A stretch of DNA of 64,000 bases from Flavobacterium sp. I-STPP5a (GCF_009764685.1 NZ_VHLM01000072.1:1-64000), one strand, 5' to 3'. Shown: positions 54,176 to 63,823, numbered from the stretch's first letter. Notes: generated by a model from the sequence alone, not told the origin. Made by a program: numbers and translations.

Positions 54176-54754
54176 ATGAATTTTAAGAATATTTTTAAAA
54201 ATAAGAGTACTATGACCACTGAAAATACAGAAATCGATCAAGAATTACAGGACGCAACATTAGAAAATAATGCAAATGAAGAGCAGGTTGTTGTTGAGGA
54301 ATTAAGCGTGGAAGAACAATTATCACAAGATTTAGCAAAAGAAAAAGATAAATACCTAAGGTTATTTGCAGAGTTTGAAAACTACAAAAGAAGAACAACT
54401 AAGGAACGTATTGAATTGTTTAAAACAGCAAATCAAGAAGTGTTACTTGCTATGTTACCTGTTTTAGATGATTTTGATAGAGCGATTATTGAAATTAATA
54501 AATCAGAGGATGAATTGCTTACTAAAGGTGTTGAACTTATTCATGAAAAACTAAAAAATACGCTTGTAGGTAAAGGATTAGAGCAAGTTGAGGTTAAAGC
54601 TGGTGACGCATTTGATGCTGATTTCGCCGAAGCTATTACGCAAATACCAGCCCCATCAGACAGTATGAAAGGTAAAATTGTGGATGTACTTGAAAAAGGA
54701 TACAAACTTGGAGACAAGATTATCCGTTTTCCAAAAGTGGTAATCGGTCAATAA
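54176..54754 (+). CDS. grpE: Nucleotide exchange factor GrpE
   Basis: A 192-residue protein that releases ADP from DnaK. An acidic disordered N-terminus precedes a long helix (FAEFENYKRRTTKERIEL) for dimerisation and a C-terminal beta-wing ending in KLGDKIIRFPKVVIGQ. I chose the ATG at 54176 because the earlier in-frame ATG at 54140 lies within the promoter. dnaJ follows about 100 bp downstream on the same strand. Confidence 0.94.
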   Translation: MNFKNIFKNKSTMTTENTEIDQELQDATLENNANEEQVVVEELSVEEQLSQDLAKEKDKYLRLFAEFENYKRRTTKERIELFKTANQEVLLAMLPVLDDFDRAIIEINKSEDELLTKGVELIHEKLKNTLVGKGLEQVEVKAGDAFDADFAEAITQIPAPSDSMKGKIVDVLEKGYKLGDKIIRFPKVVIGQ

Positions 54755-54858
54755 TACAACTGCGATGCTGGTTGAAAGTGTCATTTTAAGTATAAATGTG
54801 GAGTAGTAGCTTTTTTTAAGATACTACTAAAAACATTCGCACTAAATAAAAAATACAA

Positions 54859-55974
54859 ATGAAAAAAGATTTTTACGAAATATTAGGCATTACTAAAAGT
54901 GCAACTGCTGCAGAAATAAAAAAAGCATACAGACAAAGTGCCTTGCAACATCACCCGGATAAAAATCCTGGCGATAAAGCTGCTGAAGAGAAATTTAAGT
55001 TAGCTGCAGAAGCTTATGAAGTATTGAGTGATCCGCAAAAAAAGGCAAAATACGATCAGTATGGTCATCAAGCATTTGATGGTTCAGGCGGTTTTGGCGG
55101 AGGTGGTCATGGCGGTATGAACATGGATGATATTTTCAGTCAGTTTGGAGATATTTTTGGAGGTGGTTTTGGTGGTTTTGGCGGCGGCGGTGGCGGCGGA
55201 GTTCGTCGTGCTAAAGGAAGCAACCTGCGCATAAAAGTGAAACTTACTCTTGAAGAAATTGCAAACGGTGTTGAAAAGAAAGTTAAAGTAAAAAGAAAAG
55301 TTCAAGCCCCAGGAGTTTCTTATAGAACTTGCTCTACTTGTAATGGTCAAGGTCAGGTCATGAGAGTTACCAATACTATTTTGGGTAGAATGCAATCTGC
55401 TACAACGTGTTCTTCATGTAATGGTTCGGGTCAAATATTAGATAAAAAACCATCTGAAGCAGATTCACAAGGAATGATTCTTGAAGACGAAACCGTTTCG
55501 ATAAAAATACCAGCCGGTGTAGTTGATGGCATGCAGTTAAAAGTTTCTAATAAAGGAAACGATGCGCCAGGAAACAGTATTCCAGGTGACTTGATTGTTG
55601 CTATTGAGGAACTAGAACATGATTTCTTGAAACGTGAAGGTGAAAACTTGCACTATGATTTATACATCAGTTTTGCTGAGGCTGTTCTTGGGATTTCAAA
55701 AGATATTGAAGCCATAAACGGAAAAGTTAGAATCAAATTAGAGGAAGGAATTCAATCTGGTAAAATATTAAGATTAAAAGGAAAAGGGATACCAAGTATC
55801 AATGGTTACGGGAATGGTGATTTATTGGTTCATGTGAACGTATGGACTCCTAAAACATTGAACAAAGAACAAAAACAGTTTTTTGAGAAGAATTTAACCG
55901 ACGATAATTTTATTCCAAATCCTGAGAAATCAGATAAGTCATTTTTTGAAAAAGTAAAAGACATGTTCTCTTAA
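54859..55974 (+). CDS. dnaJ: Chaperone DnaJ with reduced zinc finger
   Basis: A 371-residue DnaK co-chaperone. The J domain (1-70) has HPD at 32-34. A Gly/Phe-rich linker covers about 74-118. The zinc region keeps only two CxxCxGxG motifs, C158/C161 and C184/C187, out of the usual four. The C-terminal substrate-binding domains follow from about 205. The missing pair corresponds to motifs 1 and 4, which form zinc centre I. Motifs 2 and 3, zinc centre II, are retained. It forms a DnaK system with GrpE, whose gene is directly upstream. Confidence 0.95.
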   Translation: MKKDFYEILGITKSATAAEIKKAYRQSALQHHPDKNPGDKAAEEKFKLAAEAYEVLSDPQKKAKYDQYGHQAFDGSGGFGGGGHGGMNMDDIFSQFGDIFGGGFGGFGGGGGGGVRRAKGSNLRIKVKLTLEEIANGVEKKVKVKRKVQAPGVSYRTCSTCNGQGQVMRVTNTILGRMQSATTCSSCNGSGQILDKKPSEADSQGMILEDETVSIKIPAGVVDGMQLKVSNKGNDAPGNSIPGDLIVAIEELEHDFLKREGENLHYDLYISFAEAVLGISKDIEAINGKVRIKLEEGIQSGKILRLKGKGIPSINGYGNGDLLVHVNVWTPKTLNKEQKQFFEKNLTDDNFIPNPEKSDKSFFEKVKDMFS

Positions 55975-56010
55975 TTCAAAAATGTTAATTTTGAATTTAG
56001 ACTTTCATAT

Positions 56011-56045
56011 AAAACCCATCCTTATGCACAAGGATGGGTTTTTTG
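56011..56045 (+). terminator. Intrinsic terminator after dnaJ
   Basis: AAAACCCATCCTT and AAGGATGGGTTTT pair perfectly around a 6 nt loop, followed by T's. Confidence 0.85.
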
Positions 56046-56196
56046 TGAAATACAATTTGTTATTTTGGTGTCAGCAAAAAGCATTTTACGCAAGGCTAAA
56101 AAATTAAGTTTTTGCCAAAATAAAATACTACTTATATCAAACTATTATAAGTATTTCGATACTAATTATTTACTTTTACAGCATTAAAATATAAGT

Positions 56197-57120
56197 ATGA
56201 GTACTATTCTTGAAATCAATCAAGTTGTAAAACAATACGGCGATTATAAGGCACTTAATGCAGTATCGCTCAATATACCTAAAGGTAGTATTTACGGACT
56301 CTTGGGGCCAAATGGAGCTGGTAAAACTTCATTAATTCGAATTATCAATCAAATTACAATGCCTGATAGTGGCACTGTAATTTTTGATGGAGAGAAATTG
56401 CAACCCAAGCATGTACAACACATAGGATATTTACCAGAGGAAAGAGGTTTGTACAACACTATGAAAGTAGGAGAGCAATGCCTATATCTAGCACAAATGA
56501 AAGGTCTTTCAAAGGCTGAAGCCAAAAAACAACTGGAATATTGGTTTGATAGGCTAGGTATTCAAGGCTGGTGGAACAAAAAGATTCAAGAACTGTCTAA
56601 AGGGATGGCTCAAAAAATCCAATTTGTTGTTTGTGTGTTGCATAAACCCAAATTACTCATTTTTGACGAACCTTTTTCAGGTTTTGACCCTGTGAATGCC
56701 ATCATTATTAAAGACGAAATTCTAGCTCTGAGAGATCAAGGTGCTACAATAATTTTCTCTACCCACCGTATGGAAAGTGTGGAGGAAATGTGTGATCATA
56801 TTGCATTGATTCACAAATCAAATAAATTAATTGAAGGGAAGCTAAATGATGTCAAGAGGCAATTTAAAACCAATACTTTTGAAGTAGGAATACTTTCGGA
56901 TAAGCCCGAAGCTTTAATGCAAGTGCTATCTCAAAACTTTAGCACAAATCCTGCCCAATTTAAATCGTTAAATAATGAGTTTAAATTAGACATTCAATTA
57001 GGGAATGCATCACCAAATGAGTTGCTGAACAGCTTAACTCCTTTTGGTCAAATCACACATTTTGTAGAAAAAATCCCGAGTGTGAATGATATTTTCATTC
57101 AAACCGTTAGCGGTTCTTAG
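56197..57120 (+). CDS. ABC transporter ATP-binding protein (NatA-like)
   Basis: A 307-residue ATPase. Walker A GPNGAGKT is at 37-44, the signature ELSKGMAQK near 135, and Walker B LLIFDEPFSGFDP near 155. The C-terminal ~90 residues are the DUF4162-type extension seen in NatA-like exporters. It works with the permease encoded 86 bp downstream, and together they probably export a substrate such as Na+, a drug or a peptide. Confidence 0.92.
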   Translation: MSTILEINQVVKQYGDYKALNAVSLNIPKGSIYGLLGPNGAGKTSLIRIINQITMPDSGTVIFDGEKLQPKHVQHIGYLPEERGLYNTMKVGEQCLYLAQMKGLSKAEAKKQLEYWFDRLGIQGWWNKKIQELSKGMAQKIQFVVCVLHKPKLLIFDEPFSGFDPVNAIIIKDEILALRDQGATIIFSTHRMESVEEMCDHIALIHKSNKLIEGKLNDVKRQFKTNTFEVGILSDKPEALMQVLSQNFSTNPAQFKSLNNEFKLDIQLGNASPNELLNSLTPFGQITHFVEKIPSVNDIFIQTVSGS

Positions 57121-57206
57121 CATAACATTAGTATAAAAAAAATAAACTAAATAACCATTTTTTGATTCCTCTTTTTTGGGAATTTTGGACAAATCAAAAC
57201 TAAAAA

Positions 57207-58514
57207 ATGTCAATAATTACATTAATCATCAAGCGAGAGTTCATTACCAAGGTACGTAACAAGTCCTTTATTGTAATGACTTTTTTAAGTCCGTTGCTAT
57301 TTGTGGCCATTGCAGTTTTTGTAGCGTACTTAAGCAGTATGAAACCAGATACAAAGCGCATTGCTATACATGATAAATCGGGATTGTTTGTACAAGAATT
57401 TTTAAAGAAAAACAGTAAAAAAGCCACGTATGACTACCAAGATTTAACAGCTCTTGATTTAAATTTTTTAAAAGATAGTATTAGTGCTGAGGCATACGAA
57501 GGAATTATTTATATCCCAAAAGTACAGGATACAAAACTGTTAGAAAATAAAATTCAATACATATCAAATGATAGTCCAGGCATTGCATTTATTGAAAACA
57601 TGCAAGATATCGTAGCTAATAAGTTGACAAAGGCAAATTTAGAACAAGCTAAACTCGATACACTTGCCATCAAAAAAGCACAGGCAAAAGTTGTTATTAA
57701 CATTACAAAAGCATCGGGAGAAGAGAGTCTTAAAGGCTTAAACGAAATTAAAATTGGAATAGGAGGAGCATTTGGTTACCTTATCATGATGTTTATTATC
57801 ATTTATGGCAACATGGTCATGCGTAGCGTAATAGAGGAAAAAACAAGCCGAATTGTAGAAATTATTATCTCCTCTGTCAAACCATTTCAATTAATGATGG
57901 GGAAAATTATAGGGACAGCTCTGGCAGGATTGCTGCAGTTTTTTATTTGGGCGTGTTTAGGGTTTATATTGCTTTTCTCAGTGTCACTATTTTTTGGAGT
58001 TAATATAGGACCTGTTTCTGGTGCTCAAGATGTACTTTCGGCACAGCCAGAAATGAGTAGTTCTGCCGCACTTTATATTAAGGAATTATGGAACTTACCT
58101 ATTGCAGGTATACTAGCGGGTTTTGTAGTATATTTTATAGGAGGCTATTTGTTATACAGTTCTTTTTATGCCGCAATAGGAGCCGCAGTAGACAATCAAA
58201 CCGATTCGCAACAGTTTTTAATGCCCATCATCATGCCGCTTATACTCAGCGTATATGTTGGTTTCTTTACCGTTATCAATGATCCACACGGTACAGTGGC
58301 AGTAGTTTTTTCAATGATTCCGCTTACTTCACCCATAGTTATGCTCATGAGAATTCCCTTTGGCGTACCTTTGTGGCAAATAGCCATATCAGTAACGTTA
58401 CTTTTTGCTTCTTTTTTATCCGTAGTTTGGTTTGCTGGAAAAATTTACCGAATCGGGATTTTAATGTATGGTAAAAAACCAACATGGAAAGAATTGTATC
58501 GATGGATGAAGTAG
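57207..58514 (+). CDS. ABC transporter permease (NatB/ABC2 type)
   Basis: A 435-residue permease. One N-terminal helix is followed by a large extracytoplasmic domain (about 45-190) and six C-terminal helices. IEEKTSRIVEIIISSVKPFQLMMGK (about residues 207-231) is the ABC2 family loop. It pairs with the upstream ATPase. The exported substrate is unknown. Confidence 0.9.
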   Translation: MSIITLIIKREFITKVRNKSFIVMTFLSPLLFVAIAVFVAYLSSMKPDTKRIAIHDKSGLFVQEFLKKNSKKATYDYQDLTALDLNFLKDSISAEAYEGIIYIPKVQDTKLLENKIQYISNDSPGIAFIENMQDIVANKLTKANLEQAKLDTLAIKKAQAKVVINITKASGEESLKGLNEIKIGIGGAFGYLIMMFIIIYGNMVMRSVIEEKTSRIVEIIISSVKPFQLMMGKIIGTALAGLLQFFIWACLGFILLFSVSLFFGVNIGPVSGAQDVLSAQPEMSSSAALYIKELWNLPIAGILAGFVVYFIGGYLLYSSFYAAIGAAVDNQTDSQQFLMPIIMPLILSVYVGFFTVINDPHGTVAVVFSMIPLTSPIVMLMRIPFGVPLWQIAISVTLLFASFLSVVWFAGKIYRIGILMYGKKPTWKELYRWMK

Positions 58515-58552
58515 TAAAATAACTTATAAAATGCTGTTCAAGAGTATTTTTT

Positions 58553-58636
58553 AGGAGCTGTTTCCCGCTTTTCATTTCAATCTTTCCTGCTCTGCTAGCG
58601 CGCCGCAGTAAAGGATTTCCATTGCAATCGGGGCTA
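58553..58636. repeat. AGGAGCTrTTTCCsGCTTTT repeat, short copy
   Basis: Left end AGGAGCTGTTTCCCGCTTTT and right end AATCGGGGCTA match the 52177 element. The centre pairs AATCTTTCCTGC with GCAGTAAAGGATT imperfectly around a GC-rich loop. It lies in the gap between the ABC permease and the response regulator. Confidence 0.75.
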
Positions 58637-58709
58637 GAGAATCCCGTAAGAAAGTTGAATTTTGCAATAAAAATAATTTGGTGTTCATAAGCCAATCAAA
58701 AATAGAAAT

Positions 58710-59873
58710 ATGTCAAAAATACTTATCATTGAGGATGAGGCAGCCATAAGAAGAGTGCTCTCAAAAATCCTATCAGAAGAAAATGATAGCTACCAAGTAG
58801 AGGAGGCAGAAGACGGTGCAGTGGGTTTGGAAAAAATTAAAACCACTGATTATGACCTGGTTCTATGCGATATAAAAATGCCAAAAATGGATGGGGTTGA
58901 AGTGCTAGAAGCAGTCAAAAAAATCAAACCAGAAATCCCAATGGTTATGATATCCGGGCATGGTGACATGGAAACAGCTATCAATACCATGCGTTTAGGA
59001 GCTTTTGATTACATTTCTAAACCACCTGATTTAAACCGATTATTGAATACGGTTCGAAATGCTTTGGACAAAAAACAACTCGTAGTTGAGAATAAAATCC
59101 TAAAGAAAAAAGTCAGCAAGAATTACGAAATGATTGGTGAGAGTGATCCCATTAATCATATTAAAATCATGATTGATAAAGTAGCTCAAACCGAGGCAAG
59201 AGTATTGATTACAGGTCCTAACGGAACCGGAAAAGAATTAGTAGCGCATCAATTGCATGAAAAAAGCGAGCGTTCAAACTTTCCTTTAATCGAAGTAAAT
59301 TGTGCTGCAATCCCTTCTGAATTGATAGAGAGTGAATTATTTGGTCATGTAAAAGGAGCTTTTACATCAGCAGTAAAAGATCGTGCAGGAAAATTTGAGG
59401 CTGCAGATAAAGGAACTATTTTCTTAGATGAAATTGGTGATATGAGTCTTTCGGCGCAAGCCAAAGTTTTAAGAGCGCTACAAGAAAGTATGATTACCCG
59501 TGTGGGAGCAGATAAAGACATAAAAGTTGATGTAAGAGTTGTTGCTGCTACAAATAAGGATTTAAAAGTTGAAATTGCCGAAGGACGTTTTAGAGAGGAT
59601 TTATACCACAGACTGGCTGTAATCCTTATAAAAGTACCAGCTCTTAATGACAGGCGTGATGATATTCCATTGTTGATCAAGCATTTTGCTGATAAAATAG
59701 CATCAGAGCAAGGAAATACGGTAAAGAAATTTTCGGCTACTGCAATTAAACTTTTACAAGAATACGATTGGACGGGGAATATTAGGGAATTACGCAATGT
59801 TGTGGAGCGCTTGATTATCCTTGGCGGAAGCGAGATTTCGGAGAATGATGTGAAGTTATTTGCATCAAAATAA
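58710..59873 (+). CDS. NtrC-like response regulator lacking an HTH domain
   Basis: A 387-residue regulator. The receiver domain (1-120) has the phospho-acceptor D54 (LVLCDIKMPKMDG). The AAA+ domain has Walker A GPNGTGKE at 169-176 and Walker B FLDEIGD at 238-244. The GAFTGA sigma-54 loop reads GAFTSA (216-221). The sequence stops right after the AAA+ lid and arginine-finger segment NIRELRNVVERLIILGG, so no C-terminal Fis-type HTH remains. It may act without DNA binding, or not as a sigma-54 activator. No histidine kinase gene is adjacent. Confidence 0.92.
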   Translation: MSKILIIEDEAAIRRVLSKILSEENDSYQVEEAEDGAVGLEKIKTTDYDLVLCDIKMPKMDGVEVLEAVKKIKPEIPMVMISGHGDMETAINTMRLGAFDYISKPPDLNRLLNTVRNALDKKQLVVENKILKKKVSKNYEMIGESDPINHIKIMIDKVAQTEARVLITGPNGTGKELVAHQLHEKSERSNFPLIEVNCAAIPSELIESELFGHVKGAFTSAVKDRAGKFEAADKGTIFLDEIGDMSLSAQAKVLRALQESMITRVGADKDIKVDVRVVAATNKDLKVEIAEGRFREDLYHRLAVILIKVPALNDRRDDIPLLIKHFADKIASEQGNTVKKFSATAIKLLQEYDWTGNIRELRNVVERLIILGGSEISENDVKLFASK

Positions 59874-59959
59874 TTAAATAATTTAGAGGTTGAATCATTT
59901 AAAAATTAGTGAGCTAATCATTTAATTTTTAAATTTTTGAATCTTTCAATCTAAAAAGA

Positions 59960-60646
59960 ATGAAATTAAAAAAAATAAACGAGACGCTGCAGCAAAACTT
60001 AATAGACAATGGGTTCTTAGAGGCGAATGATATTCAGAAAGAGACCTTTGGGACTTTAAAAAGTGGTGCCGATGCGATTATTTTAGCACCAGCAGGTAGC
60101 GGAAAATCGACAACAATTGTGATCAATGTGATTCAACGCTTGGTTGGCACTGTCGAAGAGTCGCCACGTGCTTTAATCATAGTATCGGATAAAGAGAAAG
60201 TGGTCGAGATGGTAGCGCAATTTGAAAAATTGGCAAAATACACGGACCTAGAAATATATGGTGTGCATGACAAAGGCGATATGGATTATGACAAAAATTA
60301 CATTTCAACCGGTATTGATGTCTTGATTGGAACGCCAAATAAATTGAGTGAAATGTTTTCATCGGCGGGCTACAACGTGAACCGATTGAAAATGTTTATT
60401 CTAGACGATGCTGATCCTATTTTGAAATTGCGTCATGAAACTAAAATCATGCGAATCTCGAATAGTATTGACAAAACCCAACGCATTATTTTCACCGAGC
60501 AGTTCACAGAACGAATTGAAATCATGACCGAGAGAATGTTGATTGAGCCTTTTGAATTTGATTTTTATGAAGACGAAGACGAAGATGAGGATGAAGAGGA
60601 CGAAGATGAAGAAAACGAGGAAGAAAATAATCACGATAATAAATAA
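59960..60646 (+). CDS. One-domain DEAD-box-like protein with acidic tail
   Basis: A 228-residue protein that is only the first RecA-like domain of a DEAD-box helicase. Walker A APAGSGKSTT is at about 43-52. The motif II position reads LDDADP instead of DEAD, and motif III reads FTEQ instead of SAT. There is no second domain with motifs IV-VI. The last ~30 residues are almost all Asp and Glu. It is unlikely to unwind RNA alone and may be a regulatory or binding protein. It lies 11 bp before the DUF2007 gene. Confidence 0.8.
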   Translation: MKLKKINETLQQNLIDNGFLEANDIQKETFGTLKSGADAIILAPAGSGKSTTIVINVIQRLVGTVEESPRALIIVSDKEKVVEMVAQFEKLAKYTDLEIYGVHDKGDMDYDKNYISTGIDVLIGTPNKLSEMFSSAGYNVNRLKMFILDDADPILKLRHETKIMRISNSIDKTQRIIFTEQFTERIEIMTERMLIEPFEFDFYEDEDEDEDEEDEDEENEEENNHDNK

Positions 60647-60657
60647 ATAGGAATAGC

Positions 60658-60876
60658 ATGGGATTAATGAAAGTGTTTTCAGGAAGTGAAATTTTGGCGC
60701 AAGCCTTACAAGAAAGATTAGAAACAGCTGGTGTAGAAACCTTAAAAAAAGACAACATTCAATCTTCACGTTTGGGAGGTTTTGGCGGAAGTGATTTAGC
60801 AGTTGAACTTTTTATTCAAGAAACTGATTTTGCTAAAGCCAATCCAGTTATTGAAGATTTTAGAATGAATATCTAA
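60658..60876 (+). CDS. DUF2007 small protein
   Basis: A 72-residue protein matching the DUF2007 (signal-transducing-like) family. KVFSGSEILAQALQERLETAG, a central GGFGGSDLAVELFIQ and the final VIEDF fit. The fold is ferredoxin-like. Function is unknown. It is only 11 bp after the short DEAD-like gene, so the two are probably functionally linked. Confidence 0.82.
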   Translation: MGLMKVFSGSEILAQALQERLETAGVETLKKDNIQSSRLGGFGGSDLAVELFIQETDFAKANPVIEDFRMNI

Positions 60877-60916
60877 GCTAGTCTGTTACTGATTTTTTAG
60901 CTGTAAAATAAAAATT

Positions 60917-61714
60917 ATGAAATACAAAATGCTAGTCCTAGACATGGACGATACCTTGTTGACGGATAATCATACCATTTCTCCAGAGAACAGAAAAATG
61001 ATTGCTAGGGCTCAAGATTTAGGTGTTGAGGTAGTTTTAGCATCAGGTAGACCTACGCCTGCCATGACGCAATTTGCTCATGAGTTGAAAAATAATTTCA
61101 TGATTTCTTTTAATGGAGCAGTAGTATCTGATTTGAATACTAGTGAAATAATTTTTGAAAAATCTTTGACCAAAGAGCAAATACATGCACTCCATGAATA
61201 CAGTTTAAAAAGTAATACCCACATTATTACTTATATTAACGATGTTATTATTAGCGAGACGCACTCAGAGTTTATTGAGGTAGAACGCAGTATCACAGGG
61301 CTTGAACATCATTTAGTACCTGATTTTAAAGCTGCTGTTACTACTAATGCTGTAAAATGTATCTTGCTTGAAGAACCTTCTTACTTAAAAGAAGTAGAAA
61401 AAGATTTAAAAAACGCTATGCCAGATTTAAGTGTTTCCATGTCAAAACCTTTTTTCTTAGAAGTAGCACCAAACGGAATTGATAAAGCAGCAAGTATTGC
61501 TTTTTTGGCTAAAAAATTAGCAATTGATCAAAGCGAAATCATTGCTGTAGGGAATGCTGGGAACGATTTATCCATGATTCAATATGCCGGACTTGGCGTG
61601 TGGGTAGATAATGTTACACCAGAGTTACGCATGTACGGGGATGAAATTGTGGCATCAAATAACAATCATGGTGTTGCTGAAGTTATCGAACGTTTTATTT
61701 TAAACGTAAACTAA
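60917..61714 (+). CDS. Cof-type HAD phosphatase
   Basis: A 265-residue HAD-IIB phosphatase. Motif I LDMDDTLLTDN lies near 8-18, motif II SGRPTPAM near 42-49, and motif IV GNAGNDLSMIQYAGLGVWVDN near 212-232. A Cof-type cap lies between. It likely acts on a small phosphorylated metabolite, and the substrate is not determined. A terminator follows. Confidence 0.9.
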   Translation: MKYKMLVLDMDDTLLTDNHTISPENRKMIARAQDLGVEVVLASGRPTPAMTQFAHELKNNFMISFNGAVVSDLNTSEIIFEKSLTKEQIHALHEYSLKSNTHIITYINDVIISETHSEFIEVERSITGLEHHLVPDFKAAVTTNAVKCILLEEPSYLKEVEKDLKNAMPDLSVSMSKPFFLEVAPNGIDKAASIAFLAKKLAIDQSEIIAVGNAGNDLSMIQYAGLGVWVDNVTPELRMYGDEIVASNNNHGVAEVIERFILNVN

Positions 61715-61716
61715 AA

Positions 61717-61744
61717 AGCGATACATTTTTTTAAATGTATCGCT
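61717..61744. terminator. Hairpin terminator after the Cof-type phosphatase
   Basis: AGCGATACATTT (61717-61728) pairs with AAATGTATCGCT (61733-61744). The T-tract falls inside the loop side, so it is only a moderate terminator. Confidence 0.6.
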
Positions 61745-61774
61745 CTGAATATAGTTCTATAGTTTTGTATATGA

Positions 61775-62293
61775 TTATAGTTTAGATACTGATATAAAAT
61801 ATTTATTGCCATCTCCCATAGTGAGTTTGACACGCTCGTCACAAATATCGATAGCATGAGTTTTATTTACATAACAATTGCATGAAGTATTCTTGTCTTT
61901 TGCCATAGGCGTCTCACATTTCACATTTTTGAAAGTTACGAGTTGTGGGTTGTATAATGACACTAGATCTGTTGATGCTGTTACAAGTGAAATAATACTT
62001 GCGCTGTTGTCATTTGCAATGCGATATACAATTCTATCCGTGTAATTAACTCCATCAATAACCACTTTGCGAATGTAGGTGTACGCAATAGAACCGGTTT
62101 CCACTTCTTTTATTTCAAATTTAAAACCTAATGTTCTAATTTCTAAATCAAATTTTTGTTGGGAGTTGTAATTTGCCCAATTGCTCAGTGTGGTAACCGA
62201 TGGGAACGTATTGATTTTTGGAATAGGACTTTGACTATAACAACTTAAGACTGTTAATAGCATAAAGTAGATTGTGAGGAAAAATGTTTTCAT
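61775..62293 (-). CDS. Secreted hypothetical protein
   Basis: A 172-residue protein with a clear signal peptide (MKTFFLTIYFMLLTVLSCYS). The mature part is beta-rich and has two C-x-C-type Cys (SCNCYVN) near 140, but no recognised domain. It probably sits in the periplasm or outer envelope. It is convergent with the Cof-type phosphatase gene. Confidence 0.65.
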   Translation of the reverse strand: MKTFFLTIYFMLLTVLSCYSQSPIPKINTFPSVTTLSNWANYNSQQKFDLEIRTLGFKFEIKEVETGSIAYTYIRKVVIDGVNYTDRIVYRIANDNSASIISLVTASTDLVSLYNPQLVTFKNVKCETPMAKDKNTSCNCYVNKTHAIDICDERVKLTMGDGNKYFISVSKL

Positions 62294-62735
62294 TGTAGTT
62301 GTAAAATGTTGCCTACTCTAGTTGGTTTTCGGCTTACCCAATTATTAATTACTTATTTTTTTAACACTTTAGTACAGGTCAAATTATGCTCGAAAGATAG
62401 TATTTAAAACTTCAATCTCAAAGTTTGATTTCGTTATTGTACTATTTTATAATATTTCTTAATTAAACAATTACTATAACGGGTTTTAGCACGTGTTTAG
62501 TATTTCATTTTTAGATAGAATTGCTTTTTATTTTAGATTCAAAATTGGAGCTAATTTAATTACAAATGCACTTCTTTCAAAATCATAATAATCAATTAAT
62601 AATTGCAACATATGTATTTCGAAGTCCTAATTATTGTATGCTCTTGCTCTTTATTTTTTAAAAATTTTGCACGCTTTTTTTGTTTTTTTCGAAGTAGGAG
62701 GAAGTACATTTTGGCGCAAGCTAGTACACCATATT
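62294..62735. other. AT-rich intergenic spacer
   Basis: About 440 bp upstream of the hairpin repeat array with no ORF, RNA gene or promoter that I can support. A GCGCAAGCTAGTACACC segment near 62713 resembles the GCGCAAGTAGGC tail of repeat unit 2. Confidence 0.5.
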
Positions 62736-63823
62736 TTAAACCATTAAGAAATTAAGGGATTTAAGATTTGTTCTTAAGCTTGATTTTTTAATGGTTTTTA
62801 TTTTATTTAAAAATTGCTTGCTTTTTGTCATTCCGACGAAGGAGGAATCTTAGAAAACCTGGCACTAAACAGGTATTTGCTTTATTTTGTATGTCCTAAA
62901 AATCATAGGATTGAATATTTTTTGCACGCAGATTTCGCAGATTTCCGCTGAAAAATCAATTTAAATCTGTAGAATCTGGGTGTTATTTTTTAAACCATTA
63001 AGAAATTAAGGGATTTAAGATTTGTTCTTATGCTTGATTTTTTAATGGTCTCTATTTTTTTTAAACATTGCTTGCTTTTTGTCATTCCGACGGAGGAGGA
63101 ATCTTAGAAAATCTGGCACTAAACAGGTATTTACTTTATTTTGTATGTCCCAAAAATCATAGGATTGAATATTTTTTGCACGCAGATTTCGCAGATTTCC
63201 GCTGAAAAATCAAGTTAAATCTGTTGAATCTGCATGCTATTTTTTTCTTTTCGCTCTTAACTTAAAGACATTGATTGGGCGCAAGTAGGCTAAAGCTATT
63301 GCAGCATTTTTTTTAAACCATTAAGAAATTAAGGGATTTAAGATTTGTTCTTATGCTTGATTTTTTAATGGTCTCTATTTTTTTTAAACATTGCTTGCTT
63401 TTTGTCATTCCGACGGAGGAGGAATCTTAGAAAATCTGGCACTAAACAGGTATTTGCTTTATTTTGTATGTCCTAAAAATCATAGGATTGAATATTTTTT
63501 GCACGCAGATTTCGCAGATTTCCGCTGAAAAATCTATTTAAATCTGTTGAATCTGCGTGCTATTTTTTTCTTTTCGCTCTTAAATTGATGACATTGAACA
63601 GGCTTTAGCAGCAATAGCTATTACATCATTTTTTTAACCATTAAGAAATTAAGAGATTTAAGATGTGTTCTTAATCTTAATTTTTTAATGGTTTTTATTT
63701 TTTTTTAAATTTTGTATGTTTTTTTGTCATTCCGACGAAGGAGGAATATTAAAAAAAAATGACTATAAACTGGTATTTGCTTTATTTTGTATATCCTAAA
63801 AATTATAGGATTTAAAATTGTTT
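62736..63823. repeat. Four tandem hairpin-rich units of ~255-322 bp
   Basis: Units are counted from CCATTAAGAAATTAAG at 62741, 62996, 63318 and 63638, with periods of 255, 322 and 320 bp. Each contains an opening hairpin (CCATTAA...TTAATGG), a GTCATTCCGACGAAGGAGGA segment, a short CCTG...CAGG hairpin, a TCCTA...TAGGA hairpin and, in the first three, GCACGCAGATT...AATCTGCGTGC. Unit 1 lacks about 65 bp and unit 4 lacks the last hairpin. No convincing ORF lies within. Confidence 0.85.

Noticed and set aside
62736..63823. CRISPR array
   Set aside because: Repeat units are ~255-322 bp with conserved interiors and no unique spacers between short direct repeats. No cas genes are in the window.
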